Source: Atkinsonella hypoxylon
Lineage: Eukaryota > Ascomycota > Sordariomycetes > Hypocreales > Clavicipitaceae
Assembly: GCA_000729835.1 (NCBI GenBank)
Contig: JFHB01000022.1
Span: 124,001 to 188,000, forward strand
DNA length: 64,000 bases
Direction: 5' to 3'
The notes beneath the pieces were generated by a model that made no database searches, was not told where the DNA came from, and saw nothing but the letters and a program-made list of their open reading frames with translations. Of the stretch, positions 43,118 through 55,420 are shown one piece after another. The translations under genes were made by a program, and so were the position numbers. The number at the start of each line of letters is the position of its first letter. The first letter of the stretch is position 1.

Positions 43118-46100
43118 ATGACTGCTGCTGCTGTGGACGAGTACTTTGACAGTCCCGTCGACAATGATGAGATCTATCCTTGCAGAGCCTGCGGAGAGGT
43201 TCGTACACAGACCATGGAGGTCTCCCCGGGTTGAAGGGCATTAAACCCCTCGACATTCGTACATCGGCGGCTGACGTGCGACTATACTACTTTCATCTAG
43301 ATTCTTGAAGAGGGCAAAGCATATGAGTTAGGTGCGTTCTCTGGAACGAGGGTCGTCATTGTCTCCGACAAAGCACACACCTGTGCGCCCGACGATCGGG
43401 GCTCCTTTTGTCTGTCGCTTATCAGCAGTGACACTAGGTACTGTAGACCTTGAGCAAAGTCATTACTAACAGGATCGATTGATAGCTGGAGGTCGATGGC
43501 ATCTCGACTGTTTTCGCTGCGACAATTGCGACACTCTTCTCGACTCCGACGCCAACTTACTACTTCTCGGGGATGGGTCACTCATCTGCAACAAATGCAC
43601 ATACAACTGCAACGGTTGCGGCTCTAAGATTGAAGACCGTGCTTTTTTGACCGGAGATCAAGCTTTCTGTGCTACATGCTTCCGGTGCCGTAACTGCAAG
43701 AGAAAGATTGAGAATCTGCGATATGCGAGGACATCGCAAGGCATTTTCTGCATGGGATGTCACGCAACCATTATGGCTAGGCGAAGGAAGAAGAACAAAG
43801 CTGCTTCGGGTGCAAAATCTCGAGCCAAAGACCATTCACCGATGACTACCGAAAAATCACTTCCCGCGCTGCCCCCAAGCGCCATACCCCCAAACGCGTT
43901 TTCGAACGATCGTGTCGAGCCCGACTCGGACACTCCTACGGAACTATCTTCTCGGCCACACGCCGCACACCCACCCAATGAGTCTTCGTCGAGGGGGAGC
44001 TCAAGGCCAGCAAGATCACCTGAAATATCGGAGTCGTCCACCAAGGCGGAAGGGTTAAGTCTACCTGCCACGACTTACCGAAATAATCGGAACTCGTCCA
44101 TTTATCACAGTGCCGACTCGGGGCCTGGTGAAGGGCCAGAAAGCTTCTTCATACCTGTAGCTCTAGATCCTAGCCCTGCTCCAGTGGACACGCCTCGATC
44201 CATGTCAGACAACGCTGCAGATGGAGGCCGACGCAAAGAGAAGGATTACTTCACTGTTACAAAGTCTTCTGGATCGGACAGGCGGGATGATTCCATATCG
44301 TCGACATCTCACATAGCATTCCAGGGAAAGGGCCGCACGACTTCTTCAGATCTCGATGTCGCCAGACTCAAATCTGCTAAACATCCAAAGACGATAGAAC
44401 AAGAGCAAAGAAAAGCTTCAGTGTCCGGGGATGAGTTCAAGCTTCAAGATGCGCCTGTAGTGAAGAAAGGAATGTCCACTCGTAGTAACAGCTCACATTC
44501 GTCCATTCGGCAAGAAAATACCTCCAGCAAGACTAACAATGGCATTGTGCGAAAGGGTGGCCATCCCAATCTGTCCGAGGCTCGAAGAGTGAACGAACAG
44601 CGTACATCCGAAGACACAGACACTACAAAACCATCAAGCCGAACAGAATTTGCCAAGCCCATCACGCGAAAAGATGTACCTTTAGCAAGTGGAAGAAACG
44701 GTATGTGCCCGATCTCCATTGTGGAGAAAACCCCTTTTGCCGTTGATTTATTGCTTACTATGACCAGCAAATGGACAACCTGGTTCGCGATCAGGTTCCA
44801 GTGAGCAAACTTCCCCTGGCGCAAACGAATCATATACTCAGCCTCGCGCCGCGCCGCGGCCGCCCGGTAGCCAGGTTCATACCCCACGAAAGGCATCGGT
44901 GAGCGCAAAAGACCAACAAGGCGAGCAGAAAGCATCGCCAAAGCTACCGAGGTGGAGCAATGGAGGCGACTTCAGCATGGATGAAGACATGGCTAGAATC
45001 CTTGGCACCGACGAGGGGTCCTCTTCCATTCTACGACGAGTCTCTAACGTAGTGCGCCATGGCCGCGCCGGCAGTGTTGAATCAAGCTACCAACCCACCC
45101 CTACCCGAACCAGCCACAACCGAAGCATCAGCGAAACGACACGAGCGACCATGTCGCCCAGGTGGCCCAGGTCTCCTTACGGCGTCGACGATCACCCAGC
45201 AATGTCTCAAGACATCAGTAGCCCGATTTCCATATCGTCTCCTGACGATGCTGCCATGCTGAAAAGACAACTTAGGAACTCTGAACAACGCGTGGCCGAG
45301 TTGGAGAGACAGTTTTCCACGGAGAAGGATATCAAGAATCTCAACAAGAAACTAGTAGAGAAGCGGAAGACGGTGTCTGTTCTCGATACACAGACCGAAA
45401 TCATGATTTGTCAATTGGAAGTGCTCGCCGGTTATGTCGAGCGCGCCAAGGAAACCAAAACACCAATTGACCCTCGTGAATTGGAGGATTCGGCCGTCAA
45501 GGAATTTGTGAAAAAGCTGGAAGCTGTCAAACAAGCCATGTCGGAATCGATTGAGAAACTGCACGAGGAGCGAGATCAGTTGGTTGAAGAAAAGGAACAG
45601 GCTGTGGCGGACCGTGATCGGGCACTGATGGAGTTCGAGCAGTTATCATCCAAGAATGCTCAACTGGCTGATATGAACAACGACTTGACACACCAAATCC
45701 AGGAACGTTTCAAGTCGCAAATAAGTGACGTCAAATCGCCAAGCGGTCTAGGCATATACGGCTCGGGAAAGGCTGGCGTTACTGGATCATCTCATAATCT
45801 TGAAACTGCAAGCATGGCAACCGGAGCCACTTTGGTCGGCGACGAGGAACCGATCGTGGAGAGCGGTCCGACAGTAGTGCAGGTCAGGAAGGGCCAGGCG
45901 AAGAAATTCAACTGGAAGAAGGGTTCCAAGACGATGGCACAAAACGTGGCCAAGGGCGTCAATCGAGCAGTCGTGGCTTTCCAGCAGAACGACCGCGAAA
46001 GGCCGCAGTACCAGCAACACCAAGGACTTGCGGGGGATAATATCGGTTTGCCCTACAACATGACGGTCTCACAAGTTGAATCGTCTGCCCCCTCGGCACT

Positions 46101-46948
46101 CAACAACGCGCAAAATAAGCAACAATTGGATCCGGGAAGGCAAGGCTTCGGGTTCTTTGGCAAGAAGAACGCAATGCCCAAGTCTGTCTCGGCCAGCGCA
46201 GTCATGACTGTGACGGCTGCGGAACCTGCTTCGACCCTCTTTGGTTCTGATCTTGTGGAACGGGCCGAGTACGAGCGTCGTCAGATCCCTGCCGTGGTCA
46301 CTCGGTGTATTGAAGAAGTTGAATTGCGTGGCATGGACCAAGAGGGCATCTATCGCAAGACTGGCGGGAACTCCCAGGTCAATATGATAAAGGAGGGTTT
46401 TGACAAGAACGAGAACTTTGACATTTCGGATCCAGATATGGATATCACTGCCGTGACGAGTGTGCTGAAGCAGTATTTCCGAAAGTTGCCCGTTCCCCTC
46501 TTGACTTTTGATGTCTATGACCTTGTACTGGAGTCGAATGGTATGAACCACGTGCATAATGCGACTAAAAATTTGGCTTACAACACAGACTAACGAAGGA
46601 AATGTAGCTATTGTTGACGAGGCTGAGAGGTGCTTGCACCTCAGGAGATCATTTGCCTCTATGCCCGAAAGGCACAGAGATTGTCTAGAATTCCTCATGT
46701 TCCACCTTCACCGAGTATCCAAGCGTGAATGTGAAAATCTGGTAAGAGCTTACTCAAGACGAGGCACGGTATATCTGCGTCGGTTCTAACAAAGTTTGTA
46801 GATGTCACCAAAGAACTTGGCCGTTGTGTTCGCACCAACCATAATGCGAGATCTAAGTATAGAGCGTGAGATGACTGATATGCATTCCAAAAACATTGCA
46901 GTTCAATTTGTCATCGAGAATACCAATCGAATCTTTGGCAGCTCATGA
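43118..46948 (+). CDS. LIM-domain Rho GTPase-activating protein (RGA1/RGA2-like)
   Basis: Six exons: 43118-43198, 43301-43331, 43486-44700, 44768-46540, 46608-46741 and 46802-46948, with canonical GT-AG introns; total 1126 residues. Two LIM zinc fingers occupy residues ~20-140 (CRACGEILEEGKAYELAGG, WHLDCFRCDNC, CNKCTYNCNGCGSKI, CFRCRNCKRKI). A ~450-residue Ser-rich linker and a coiled coil at ~605-760 (LKRQLRNSEQRVAELERQF onward) follow. The C-terminal RhoGAP domain (~930-1120) has the arginine finger in GIYRKTGG, and MSPKNLAVVFAPTIMR in the last exon. The architecture is that of yeast Rga1/Rga2, GAPs for Cdc42 in polarity and septation; the target GTPase here is inferred. The tiny 31-nt exon 2 falls inside LIM1. 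It ends in the common NRIFG motif. Confidence 0.94.
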
Positions 46949-47740
46949 GCGACTGGTTTCACTTGTGGTGTCTCGGACTGGTTCGTTCCAACGCATCATA
47001 TGGGGCAAGTTGGCGGGATGGCTCGGAATCAAATGGTACGGGGGATTTGATAGCGCTGGCGTTCGATTTACTTTGACCATCAATGATATCCATTTTTCGT
47101 CTGACCAAAACCTTGACCTATGGGCTATGGCATGCTGGTTTCCGGTATTCGATGGGAGTACTGAGCAGTCGTTGCCCACTGCTGACAAGACACCATATAG
47201 CTGGGCCAGAGGATGGCATACCTCCGACTTCATCCAGCTCTTTCTCTACCATGTTCTCCCCGGCCACTTTGTACGACTTTACTATCCTTGAGCGTCAATT
47301 GAGTCACAGACATTGCGTTTTGCATGTATCTTGCGGAAACTGCGGGCAAGTGGTTTACAAGAGATAGACGGGACATCTATGTGATGCATCCAGCCTTTTA
47401 TTTGTCCTTGTCTCTTCTTTGCTTTCCCCAGCGCAGGGCGGTTGTAGTGGAAAAGAAAGTCTGGCCCGGCTCAGTAATCTTTTCTTCTCAAGTTTGACGT
47501 GAGATTTCGCCTTGTCGGTGGGAAAAGGGGCGCACTCTAATTAAATTGCTTGAATTGCTTGTAGTGGGATAGGGTCAATGAATCGGAGTGCTTACTAGCC
47601 TGCGAGATGTTCTGCCTGGTGATATGATTTCTCGACGGGACTCGTGATTGCAAGCCTCGATGACGTCAGGCACCATCAAAGTCACATTCCCTCACAATGC
47701 GTGCACATAAGCCTCTTCTGCTGCACGGCTCCCCCCTACA
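46949..47740. other. spacer between RhoGAP and tRNA gene
   Basis: About 790 bp. It presumably contains the RhoGAP 3' UTR. Open frames such as 46896-47291 overlap the RhoGAP end in another frame and have no domain. Confidence 0.5.
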
Positions 47741-47812
47741 GCCCCGTTGGCTCAGTGGTAAAGCGTGTCACTAGTAATGACAAGATCACTGGTTCGATTC
47801 CAGTACGGGGCA
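47741..47812 (+). tRNA. tRNA-Thr (anticodon AGU)
   Basis: It folds into a full cloverleaf. Acceptor arm GCCCCGT pairs with ACGGGGC; the D-arm is GCTC..AAGC with the box A TGGCTCAGTGGT; anticodon stem TGTCA/TGACA encloses loop CTAGTAA with anticodon AGT; the T-arm ACTGG/CCAGT encloses TTCGATT, with box B GGTTCGATTCC. The discriminator is A at 47812. No intron. The A34 is expected to be edited to inosine, reading ACU, ACC and ACA codons. Confidence 0.97.
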
Positions 47813-47827
47813 AAGCATGTGCCCTTC

Positions 47828-47832
47828 TTTTT
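47828..47832 (+). terminator. RNA polymerase III terminator
   Basis: A T5 run lies 16 nt after the tRNA, the usual Pol III stop signal. Confidence 0.75.
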
Positions 47833-48065
47833 GCATGCGGACAACCTCTGTCTGAGCTGGCATGGCAGGGTCATGATGTTACGTGCTGATGGACGGCTGT
47901 GCATTGGCGACTTATATAGACGACTTACATAGACAACTTACAAAGACACCTCTTGCATGCACAACATGAGCATTTTGTGACGCCAACTCTACTGCTACCA
48001 ACGCCGCTTCCAAAGAAACGCCAAGCCAAAAACTGCTAAACACAAACTCAGGCCCAGCTACGCAG

Positions 48066-51000
48066 CTACGCAGCCACACCCTGCTCTCGCTGCCTCTTCA
48101 CGACATAGTACGTAATCAAACTCTTCGGATCATCCTTCATTCCCGCCATGGCCCCCCAGAACGCAGCATCGCCGACTCTCTCATGCAGCGAGACGCAGAA
48201 CTTGACAGCGTCCATGCGCACACCCGAATCGGCCGACTCCAGACATCGACTCGACAGGCTGGTCAACTGGGCGAGTTCCTTCTCCGAAGGCATGAACTCG
48301 CTGCGCTTGTCCAGCATCTCCTTCAGGACGTGCAACCCCATGCTGAGGGTGCGACAACCCTGTATGGTCGTATCTGTGCATGCTTGCAGCCTCTTGCTGA
48401 GGACGACGACCATCTCAGATCCGTCTCCAATGGCCACGAGCTCGTCGGCGAGCAATTCAAGGCCGCTGACAACGTGGGCTCGCGTGTCGTAGGCGCCCCG
48501 GCTTTCCAGTAGAGACTCAAGGCCCTTGGACACATGGGGCTGGAAATTGTCCCGTTCTTTCTTCAGGAGGAGCTTGATGGTAGACAGGATCTGAGCCTTG
48601 ATATCCTGGGCCTTCTCCGCTGGCATACCGGGCAAGGGGTCTTGGAGATAGTGAAAGAGTCCGAGCAGCAGAGCCTCGAACCTCTCATCGGTGAAAATAG
48701 TCTTGCTGTCGCGGATGAGGGACTGTAGCTTCCTGAGCCCATGAACCTCGAGATTCTTGTTCTTGATTTTGGCAATTCCGCTGTCCAACAGTTTGGCGTT
48801 CTGACAGCTTTTCTCCGGCGAGTCTAGTTGATCCGCTACCATGTGGGACTGCCCGTTTGCCTTGGGCAGATTGCCGGCATCTTCATTCACCGGCTTGTCT
48901 TCCAGAACGGGGACAATGAAGGTGGGCTTGATTGTGGTGGATGCACCGTCATCGGTGAACGGGTCTTCATAGACCTTGAGCGTACGAGAAGGTGATTCCG
49001 ATTGCGAGTCAGGATTGTTCGTCGTGCCATTCTTTTCGACCGGGCCTGCTACAGGCGAGGCGTGCACATCCTCGGGGGATTGTTGAAGCTGCGCCACCGA
49101 CTCCTGGTTGGGTGGTGACACGTGCAGGCTGGCGAGTTGAGACACAACCAGTTTGCTGCTGATATCCTCACCAGGCTTTGCATGGCTCGCCGATGGAGAC
49201 GATGTCTGTGCATGTCTCAATGCGATCGGGCTGCCTCGAGGCGAAGCCATACCCTTTAAGGGAGATTGCTGAAAGGCGGGCGAAGGGATGCTTGACTCGC
49301 TCGCATGAGACTGATGTCCTGGCCGAGTTTTAGGCACAGCCTTTTTTGAAGCTACAGCCTTGGCTGGTTGTCTTGGGGTGGTATGCTTGGATTTGATGCT
49401 TTCGGGACTCTCTGCTTCCATTGCGTGGTGGTCTCGCACAGAGTATGGGCCGGCGGTGGCCGGGCGAGCAGCCACTTCCGGCCTCCGTCGTGTAGGCCGC
49501 ATAGGAGCCACCGACATGCCGCCGGCATTAACGGACAGCGTTGACTCAGGACGAGTTCTGGTGGCAGTCGACTTGGTGGACGTTGTGGTGGACGTTGTGG
49601 TGGACGTTGTGGTGGAGTGGGTTGACGTGTTTGATGCCGTGCGTGTTGGCGATGAAATATGTGCCATAGCTGATCCCGGCCGGGCTGGTAGATTCCGAGC
49701 AGCCAGTGCAGCCTTTTTCTGCGCTAGCATAGCCTCACGAAGACTTGGCTTGCTAGACGTCATGGTGCTTCTCGAAAGCCCGAGCCCAGGTCGGGCTGGA
49801 GGCTCTGATTTCTGGGGCGAGTTGGGATTGCTGGGATCCTTGTTCAGAAGTTTCTGCGCTGTCGCGTCCAGGTCGGCCATGATGCTGTCCGTCTGTCAGC
49901 TACTTGAAATGCAACACTTTTCCAGATTACGTGTAGTTGTGAAGCAGGATGGGAATGGCTTTCTGTAACTCACGCCTCAGCCCGGGTCGGCCATACGCCC
50001 CAAAATGCCCAGTACGCAGATCTCGTTTTCTCTCGCACGCCAGGGTTTGCATCGCTTAAGCCTTTGCGGATGATCTTCTCCATCAAGTCGACGCCGCCAG
50101 TGTGCTCAACATGACCCTTGTGGCCGGCCTCTTTCCGCAGCACTGTTTTGAGCCAGTTGGTCGCGTACGTCCTGGGCTGAACGTTTTTGTCTTGACTGGC
50201 GCTCCATATATGATACATCAACCTCTGGTTGTAGGACACTCGACTGATGATTCGGTCGACCGTCATGTTGGCCATTTGCGAGCTAATTTTCTTGGTGCCA
50301 GCAGATAATTTCACAAGGGTCTGCATGAGTAGCTCAACCATGGGGTCCATGGCGGGACCTAGCGTTACGGCAAGTTCCTGTACAAGACCGCAGCCTTCCT
50401 TTGACAGACTTGTGCGCAGTGATGTCATGGCCTTGATGATACCGTCCAATATGCTGCGCAAGCCAGCTACGAATACATCCTGAAAATCTGTTGCAGCATT
50501 GCCAGCATTGAGCTTTCGAAGCGTGGTGATGGACTGCTCGCGCTTCATCCAGTTTTGTTCCGATTCTCGTCCCTCAAAATGCCACGCCATGTCCTTGAAG
50601 ATATCGTCCAGTTCGCGGTGGGTATTGACATATTGCGGTTCGACTGCGTCAGCTTGGGCATCGGGCATCGGGGTAACTGGGCGCTCAGGCCCAATGGATG
50701 AAGTGCTGGCAGCAAGGTTCGGCCGACCTGGTTGTGACAACTGAGATGGTTGTGAGGATTGTGAGGATTGTGAAGCAAAACCGTCGGTGGGAGTTTCTGG
50801 ACGTCCGCCCACAGGAGCCAAGGCCTTGACAATAGCCTGTTCGATAGCGGGGCGGACCTTGAAGTTCTTCAATTGTCGCTTGAGGTCTGATTTCGCGGTA
50901 TTAGGGGCGTTCCTACTCAGAAGAATTAGCCGTGTATTGCATCACGAGGGGAAATGTATGCTCCGCGTACTTGAACAGCCCAATCACAGTGGTCTTAGCA

Positions 51001-51632
51001 GTGTCGCGAACCATGCCATCTGCATCCTCGAGAAGTTCCATGAGCAAGGGTACGTAGCCTCGGAAGGGCAATCCTCGCTCTTCATGTGCCTATTACGCAA
51101 CACGAAATAGTCAGTGCCTACGGGTGACCAAGACAGCCGTTCTCGGGAGCTACAGCACTTGACTTACCTGCAGAAGCCAGTGCATACCGGCCTCCTTTGC
51201 TCTCGGATTCTTGCCTGTCAATGCGGAATTGCGCACGAAGCGCTCAACATCGGCCCCGGCAACTGGGCAGAGTGTATGGAGCGAGGCAGCGGCTAGTGAT
51301 CGGTACTTGTCCTTTTGATCGCCAAGCTTTTCGATGATGATCGGCAGGGTTCGCACGGCCTCGCGCGCAAGCAGCTTCGGATCCTGTCGCGACAGCCGAG
51401 TCAAGAGGTGGTTGAGCGCAGTGAAACCGGCATTGACGAGGGCAGCATGCTGAGAAGAGGAAGCGGTGCGCAAGCCATCAAACAGGTGAGGCACACACGT
51501 CTCGGGGACATTGTGCTGCTTGATGCTGGATTTCACCGCGGTGACAAACTGGACTTTCGCATCGAGAAGCGAATCGCTGCGCAGGATGGTCAGCAGCTCC
51601 GCGACCTGCTCGTCGGTGAGCTTTTCGGCCAT
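48066..51632 (-). CDS. stu1: CLASP-family microtubule protein STU1
   Basis: Four exons: 51632-51168, 51089-50971, 50912-49974 and 49884-48066, all with GT-AG introns in matching phase, give 1113 residues. The N-terminal TOG-like array includes SSIKQHNVPETCVPHLFDGL; exon 2-3 carries MELLEDADGMVRDTAKTTVI and NAPNTAKSDLKRQLKNFKVR; the second TOG (~260-500) has MKREQSITTLRKLNAG and a terminal WAFWGVWPTRAEAIMADLD. A Ser/Thr/Pro-rich basic linker, with a TTTS repeat, leads to a C-terminal helical region (KLQSLIRDSKTIFTDERFEA). STU1/CLASP binds microtubules and kinetochores and is needed for spindle stability. The length and exon layout fit other Sordariomycetes. Confidence 0.95.
49576..49613 (-). 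repeat. 12-bp coding repeat in STU1
   Basis: Three tandem GTGGACGTTGTG units (plus strand) encode the TTTS repeats in the disordered linker. Confidence 0.8.
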
Positions 51633-53042
51633 GGACGGCGCGTGTGGTGGTTGTCGACGCAGTGAAAAGGGGAGAGGAGAGCAGCTGGAGAAGGCGGAGG
51701 TAAATCTGGCAGCGGGAGTCGTTGTTAGAAGCGTGCAATGACCTGGGATCAAATCATCACAAGCAGCAGATGCGCATCAACATAGGGGTGTGACGGAGGT
51801 TAAATGAAGACGAGTGACGGAGAAACGAGGTGAGGTCATTCCCGGAATTAAAGAAAGACACGCCGACGTTGAGTGGTTCGACGCGCCCAAAGAGGGGCAG
51901 CTAATTAAAGTATGTACGGTCGATCGGGATAGGAGGGAAGAAACCCACCAAAAAAGACGTGTATGTTATGCAGAAAAAAAAAAAAAGGGGGGGGGGAGGG
52001 GTGGGGGCGAATAGCCGTAATATGTAGATGATGTTGTAATCACTTTGCAAGAAGAAGAAGAAACAGGAAACTTTAGAACAAGTCAATTGTACCTGTTCAC
52101 GACGAGCGCTCAACAAGAATCTGGTGCTGCCGTCAGGGCTTTGGGAATCGGCGGCGCGAATTCGGTCGTGAGGGAGATCCCATCGGGGCAAGCCTTGGAA
52201 TGGATTTGCAGCCGCGCGCGGCAAAATTGGTGAAGACACCGATTGAAAGAGGAAAAAAAAAAAAAAATGTAAATGGAATGCGTGGAATGGAGTGCAAAAG
52301 ATATGCTGTCAATTAGTAGTTGAAAAACATGGGAGGAGAGTCAATCAACCACCAGTCGGCATGGAATTATTTTTTTTTCTCTGGCGCAACAAGGTGCAAC
52401 GGCAACGGCAGCGACAGCGGCAACGGCTGGTGAGCTGATAGAGGCTGCGTTGCTGTTGTCTTGTCTTGTGTGTTGGCCCGTGTTGTTTACGGTGTACATA
52501 CGCACGCGCGCACGTCTGGCTATCATGTTGCCCGGGCGAGGGGCGCGAGATGAGAGATGGGGGTTGATATCAAGGGAGTGGTGCTGCAGCATCCTAGTGG
52601 GGAGCACCCAGCTAGCCAGCTAACTAGGTAACTATAGGTCCAGTGCCGCTTCCGGACGGAACGAAGTACCGGTAGTTGCAGTGGGTGTATGGAGTACGGA
52701 TACATGGAAGTCTGCATTAGAATCTGGTTGGTCTGCATGTGCTCAGATAAACTTCCAAGGTGCCCCGCCATTGATCCCTGGGAAGCCACATCCGATGCCC
52801 TAGATTGCGCCAACATCGCGAGGGCGGAACAGAAGGCCGGTGTAATTCGAGGCAGCATTGCATATTCCCACCACATAAGTTCACTCAAGCCATCATCATC
52901 CTTTCTTCTCCTCCAAAATTCCCACCCCCGAGCATGCAACAGCACCAACGAGGCAGAAGCCGGGATTCAGAACGCCATCGACTTGCTCAAATCTACCGCG
53001 CCTAACCCAACTCGTCTCACGACCACCACAAGAAAAACCTGA
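51633..53042. other. divergent upstream region of STU1 and the BSP-like gene
   Basis: About 1.4 kb without a recognisable gene. It contains an A13G10 homopolymer pair (51974-51996), poly-A runs, a CAACGG/CAGCGG-rich stretch around 52.4 kb, a TAGGTA word near 52.62 kb and a GGAGTACGGA word near 52.69 kb. Confidence 0.5.
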
Positions 53043-53921
53043 ATGCCTCACCACCCCCAGACAACTCCCGTTCCCAACCCAATCCTCCCCGCCATGTCCC
53101 CCGTCATCCGCATCATCTCCGGCGACGCGGGCCCCTCGGACGAGCAGCAGGAGCAGCAGGAGCAGCAGGAGCAGCAGGAGCAGCAGGAGCAGCAGGAGCA
53201 GCACGATCAGCACAAGCACGCAAAACACTTCAAACACCCCAAGCTCCGCCTCGAATGCAGAGACATCACTCACCCCGGCGCCAAACTCTTCTTCTCCTCC
53301 GCCCACCCAACAGAGGTCATCACAAAGGCCACCTCAGATGTCCTCCGCCTTCTCTACCGCTCGCCCTCGGACCCCACCACCAACCTCCCGCCCACCCGCT
53401 CCGTCACCTTCATCTTCCGCGACATGCCCGGCGTGGCATACACGACGGGCAGCGACCTCGACAACGACCACAAGGAGATCCACTTTGCCCTAGACCACAT
53501 CTCCAGAACGAGCAAGACCAGAACGGGCGCCGAAATCGCCGGCGTGCTCACTCACGAGCTGGTCCATTGTCTGCAGTGGGATGCGCAGGGCACTTGTCCC
53601 GGTGGTCTGATAGAAGGCGTCGCAGACTGGGTACGGCTGCATTGCCATCTCTCTCCGCCGCACTGGAAGAAGGAGGTCCGGAAGAAGTGGGACGATGGGT
53701 ATCAGCACACGGCCTATTTCCTGGAGTACCTCGAGGGGAGGTTCGGCGAAGGTTTTGTGAGACGCTTGAACGAAAAGCTCAGGGTTGACAAGTATGAGGA
53801 GAAGGCCTTCTGGACCGAGTTGACGGGGGCGACGGTCTGTGTTCTATTTAAGGATTATGTAGAGTATCTTGAGGACGATTCAGATGTTTGCAGACAAAAG
53901 GACGAGAAGAGCATGGCGTAA
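53043..53921 (+). CDS. basic-secretory-protein-like (BSP domain) zinc metallopeptidase homologue
   Basis: A single exon of 292 residues. After a poly-Gln/Glu run and a His/Lys stretch, the BSP fold starts near LRLECRDITHPGAKLFFSSA. It contains SVTFIFRDMPGVAYTTGSDL, the zinc-binding HELVHCLQWDAQG at ~170-182 and LIEGVADWVRL, the extended HExxH...E arrangement of plant and bacterial BSP-domain peptidases. Family members are commonly secreted in plants, but this one has no N-terminal signal peptide, so it is probably cytosolic. The alternative ATG at 53094 (MSPVIRII) would drop the first 17 residues and fits the hydrophobic start of the domain equally well. Biological role unknown. Confidence 0.87.
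   Translation: MPHHPQTTPVPNPILPAMSPVIRIISGDAGPSDEQQEQQEQQEQQEQQEQQEQHDQHKHAKHFKHPKLRLECRDITHPGAKLFFSSAHPTEVITKATSDVLRLLYRSPSDPTTNLPPTRSVTFIFRDMPGVAYTTGSDLDNDHKEIHFALDHISRTSKTRTGAEIAGVLTHELVHCLQWDAQGTCPGGLIEGVADWVRLHCHLSPPHWKKEVRKKWDDGYQHTAYFLEYLEGRFGEGFVRRLNEKLRVDKYEEKAFWTELTGATVCVLFKDYVEYLEDDSDVCRQKDEKSMA
53142..53204 (+). repeat. 9-bp coding repeat (GAGCAGCAG)
   Basis: Six perfect copies and a seventh variant encode Glu-Gln-Gln units near the N-terminus of the BSP-like protein. Confidence 0.92.
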
Positions 53922-54271
53922 TTATTCCTACATGTTTTCTTTCTTTCTTTCTTTCTTTTAGTTATACAGTACTGCACATGATTGAATATAGATTTGCGAT
54001 TATACAGGAACAAAGATAATTCTGATACATGTCTTAAAATATCCAAGTCTGTCGCTGCTGCGCTTGCTATTGGGTTATCTCATATGATTGACGCATACAA
54101 GACGTGTAGTGGACGATTCCGCGCAAATATACCCATGATTCCAGAGCACCTAACAAAAAGATGAATAGTGTAAGATTGGCTCCCTTGAACGAATTGGAGC
54201 ATCCCAGAACGCCGATCAACGCCAAGTGGCTGAGTATCGATAAAGAAGCAAAAGTATATTTCTTCACCCAT
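53922..54271. other. convergent 3' intergenic region
   Basis: A TTTC tetramer run (about 53936-53957) lies after the BSP stop. No coding evidence. Confidence 0.5.
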
Positions 54272-55420
54272 TCAGTTGTCCATCCATGGCCAGGTATGCA
54301 AAGACGTATTCGCCCGCGCCTGAACGTCAATTTCGCTCACTATACTGCCCACCTCGGACCAACTAGCCGGCGTGAAGACACCCTCACTCTCACTCAATAC
54401 ATCGGACGGCCGCTGAACTTGCACAGTAGTGCTCCGGGACACTTCAGCCTCGCTTGATCCAATGACAGACACAGAATCCGTGGGCGTCAGCTGGCCATCG
54501 CTCAAAGGTTCCGGTTCGGAAACCGGTGCCACAGGTGTTCCAGGCAAGGGAGAGTAGAGATTTCGACTAGAGTGCTGAGCCCATGCTTGGATGGAGGCGT
54601 ATGCCTCGTGACGGTCTTCCTGGCTGGCGGTCATGTATTCATCACCAGCGAGACGGCGTTCCAGGGTGAGTGGGAATGGTAGTTGTGGCGAGGGGAGCTC
54701 CATCAACGCTGGTGAGCCGTCTATTGTGCGGGACTGAGTATCATCATTCTCGGGGGTGGTGGCGCTGTAGATATCTGACATGTGTTCCTCCTTCCTGGGC
54801 ATATACGTAGCTGACATGTCGGCTACCTCCTCGCTATCAATATGGTGTTCGTCGGCGAAAGGGTTGGTGTACAAGACGGATGCGGCGAAAGCACGGTGGC
54901 GAAGTCCCGTATTGCTTGCGTCTCGCACGTCGGCACCGGTGTTGAACACATATGTGCCTTGTTCGGCATTCTCGTCTCGCCTCAAAAAGTCGTCGAATGA
55001 CAACCTACGGGCGCACGTGCCTGTGCCCGTGCGAGGGCGAGATGGTTCGGCGTCTGGCAAGGCAGCCGGCTGCTTGGCCGTTTCTTCCTGCTTCTTCCGC
55101 AGGAGCACAGAGTTCCAGTATAGTAATTCCTCGCGTTGTCTTCGGCGAGTTTCCTCATCCGCGTCGACACCAGGTTCGGCACCAGCCCCACGACTGGACT
55201 GCTGGAAAGTCTCTGCGTCTTCGGGCCTGTTGAATCTGGGAGGCCGATTGGGCGGATTGATTTCGTCGCCCAAGGAGTGAAACGCCACGGCAATGCGGCG
55301 CCGGATATCGTCTGCGTATCGTCGCAGCTCGGGATTCTCGTACATCGCCATGGCTGTCGCAACAGCAACTGAGACAGCCACCGCAGCCCCAGAGGCTAGC
55401 ATCACATGGTTGACGGGCAT
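54272..55420 (-). CDS. membrane-anchored conserved-type hypothetical protein
   Basis: A single-exon frame of 382 residues from MPVNHVMLASGAAVAVSVAV. A hydrophobic Ala/Val segment (residues ~5-25) is immediately followed by a basic/acidic helix (NPELRRYADDIRRRIAVAFH), giving one membrane span with the bulk exposed on the other side. The remainder is hydrophilic, with a helix REELLYWNSVLLRKKQEET and conserved-looking LSFDDFLRRDENAEQGTYVF. The last ~150 residues are Ser/Thr/Pro-rich and acidic. No named domain is recognised. The frame stays open to an ATG at 55477, but the added 19 residues are Ser-rich and unlikely. The C-terminus might be altered by an unseen intron. Confidence 0.72.
   Translation of the reverse strand: MPVNHVMLASGAAVAVSVAVATAMAMYENPELRRYADDIRRRIAVAFHSLGDEINPPNRPPRFNRPEDAETFQQSSRGAGAEPGVDADEETRRRQREELLYWNSVLLRKKQEETAKQPAALPDAEPSRPRTGTGTCARRLSFDDFLRRDENAEQGTYVFNTGADVRDASNTGLRHRAFAASVLYTNPFADEHHIDSEEVADMSATYMPRKEEHMSDIYSATTPENDDTQSRTIDGSPALMELPSPQLPFPLTLERRLAGDEYMTASQEDRHEAYASIQAWAQHSSRNLYSPLPGTPVAPVSEPEPLSDGQLTPTDSVSVIGSSEAEVSRSTTVQVQRPSDVLSESEGVFTPASWSEVGSIVSEIDVQARANTSLHTWPWMDN

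Noticed and set aside
46896..47291. 131-residue ORF overlapping the RhoGAP last exon
   Set aside because: It is an alternative frame of the RhoGAP exon plus its 3' UTR.
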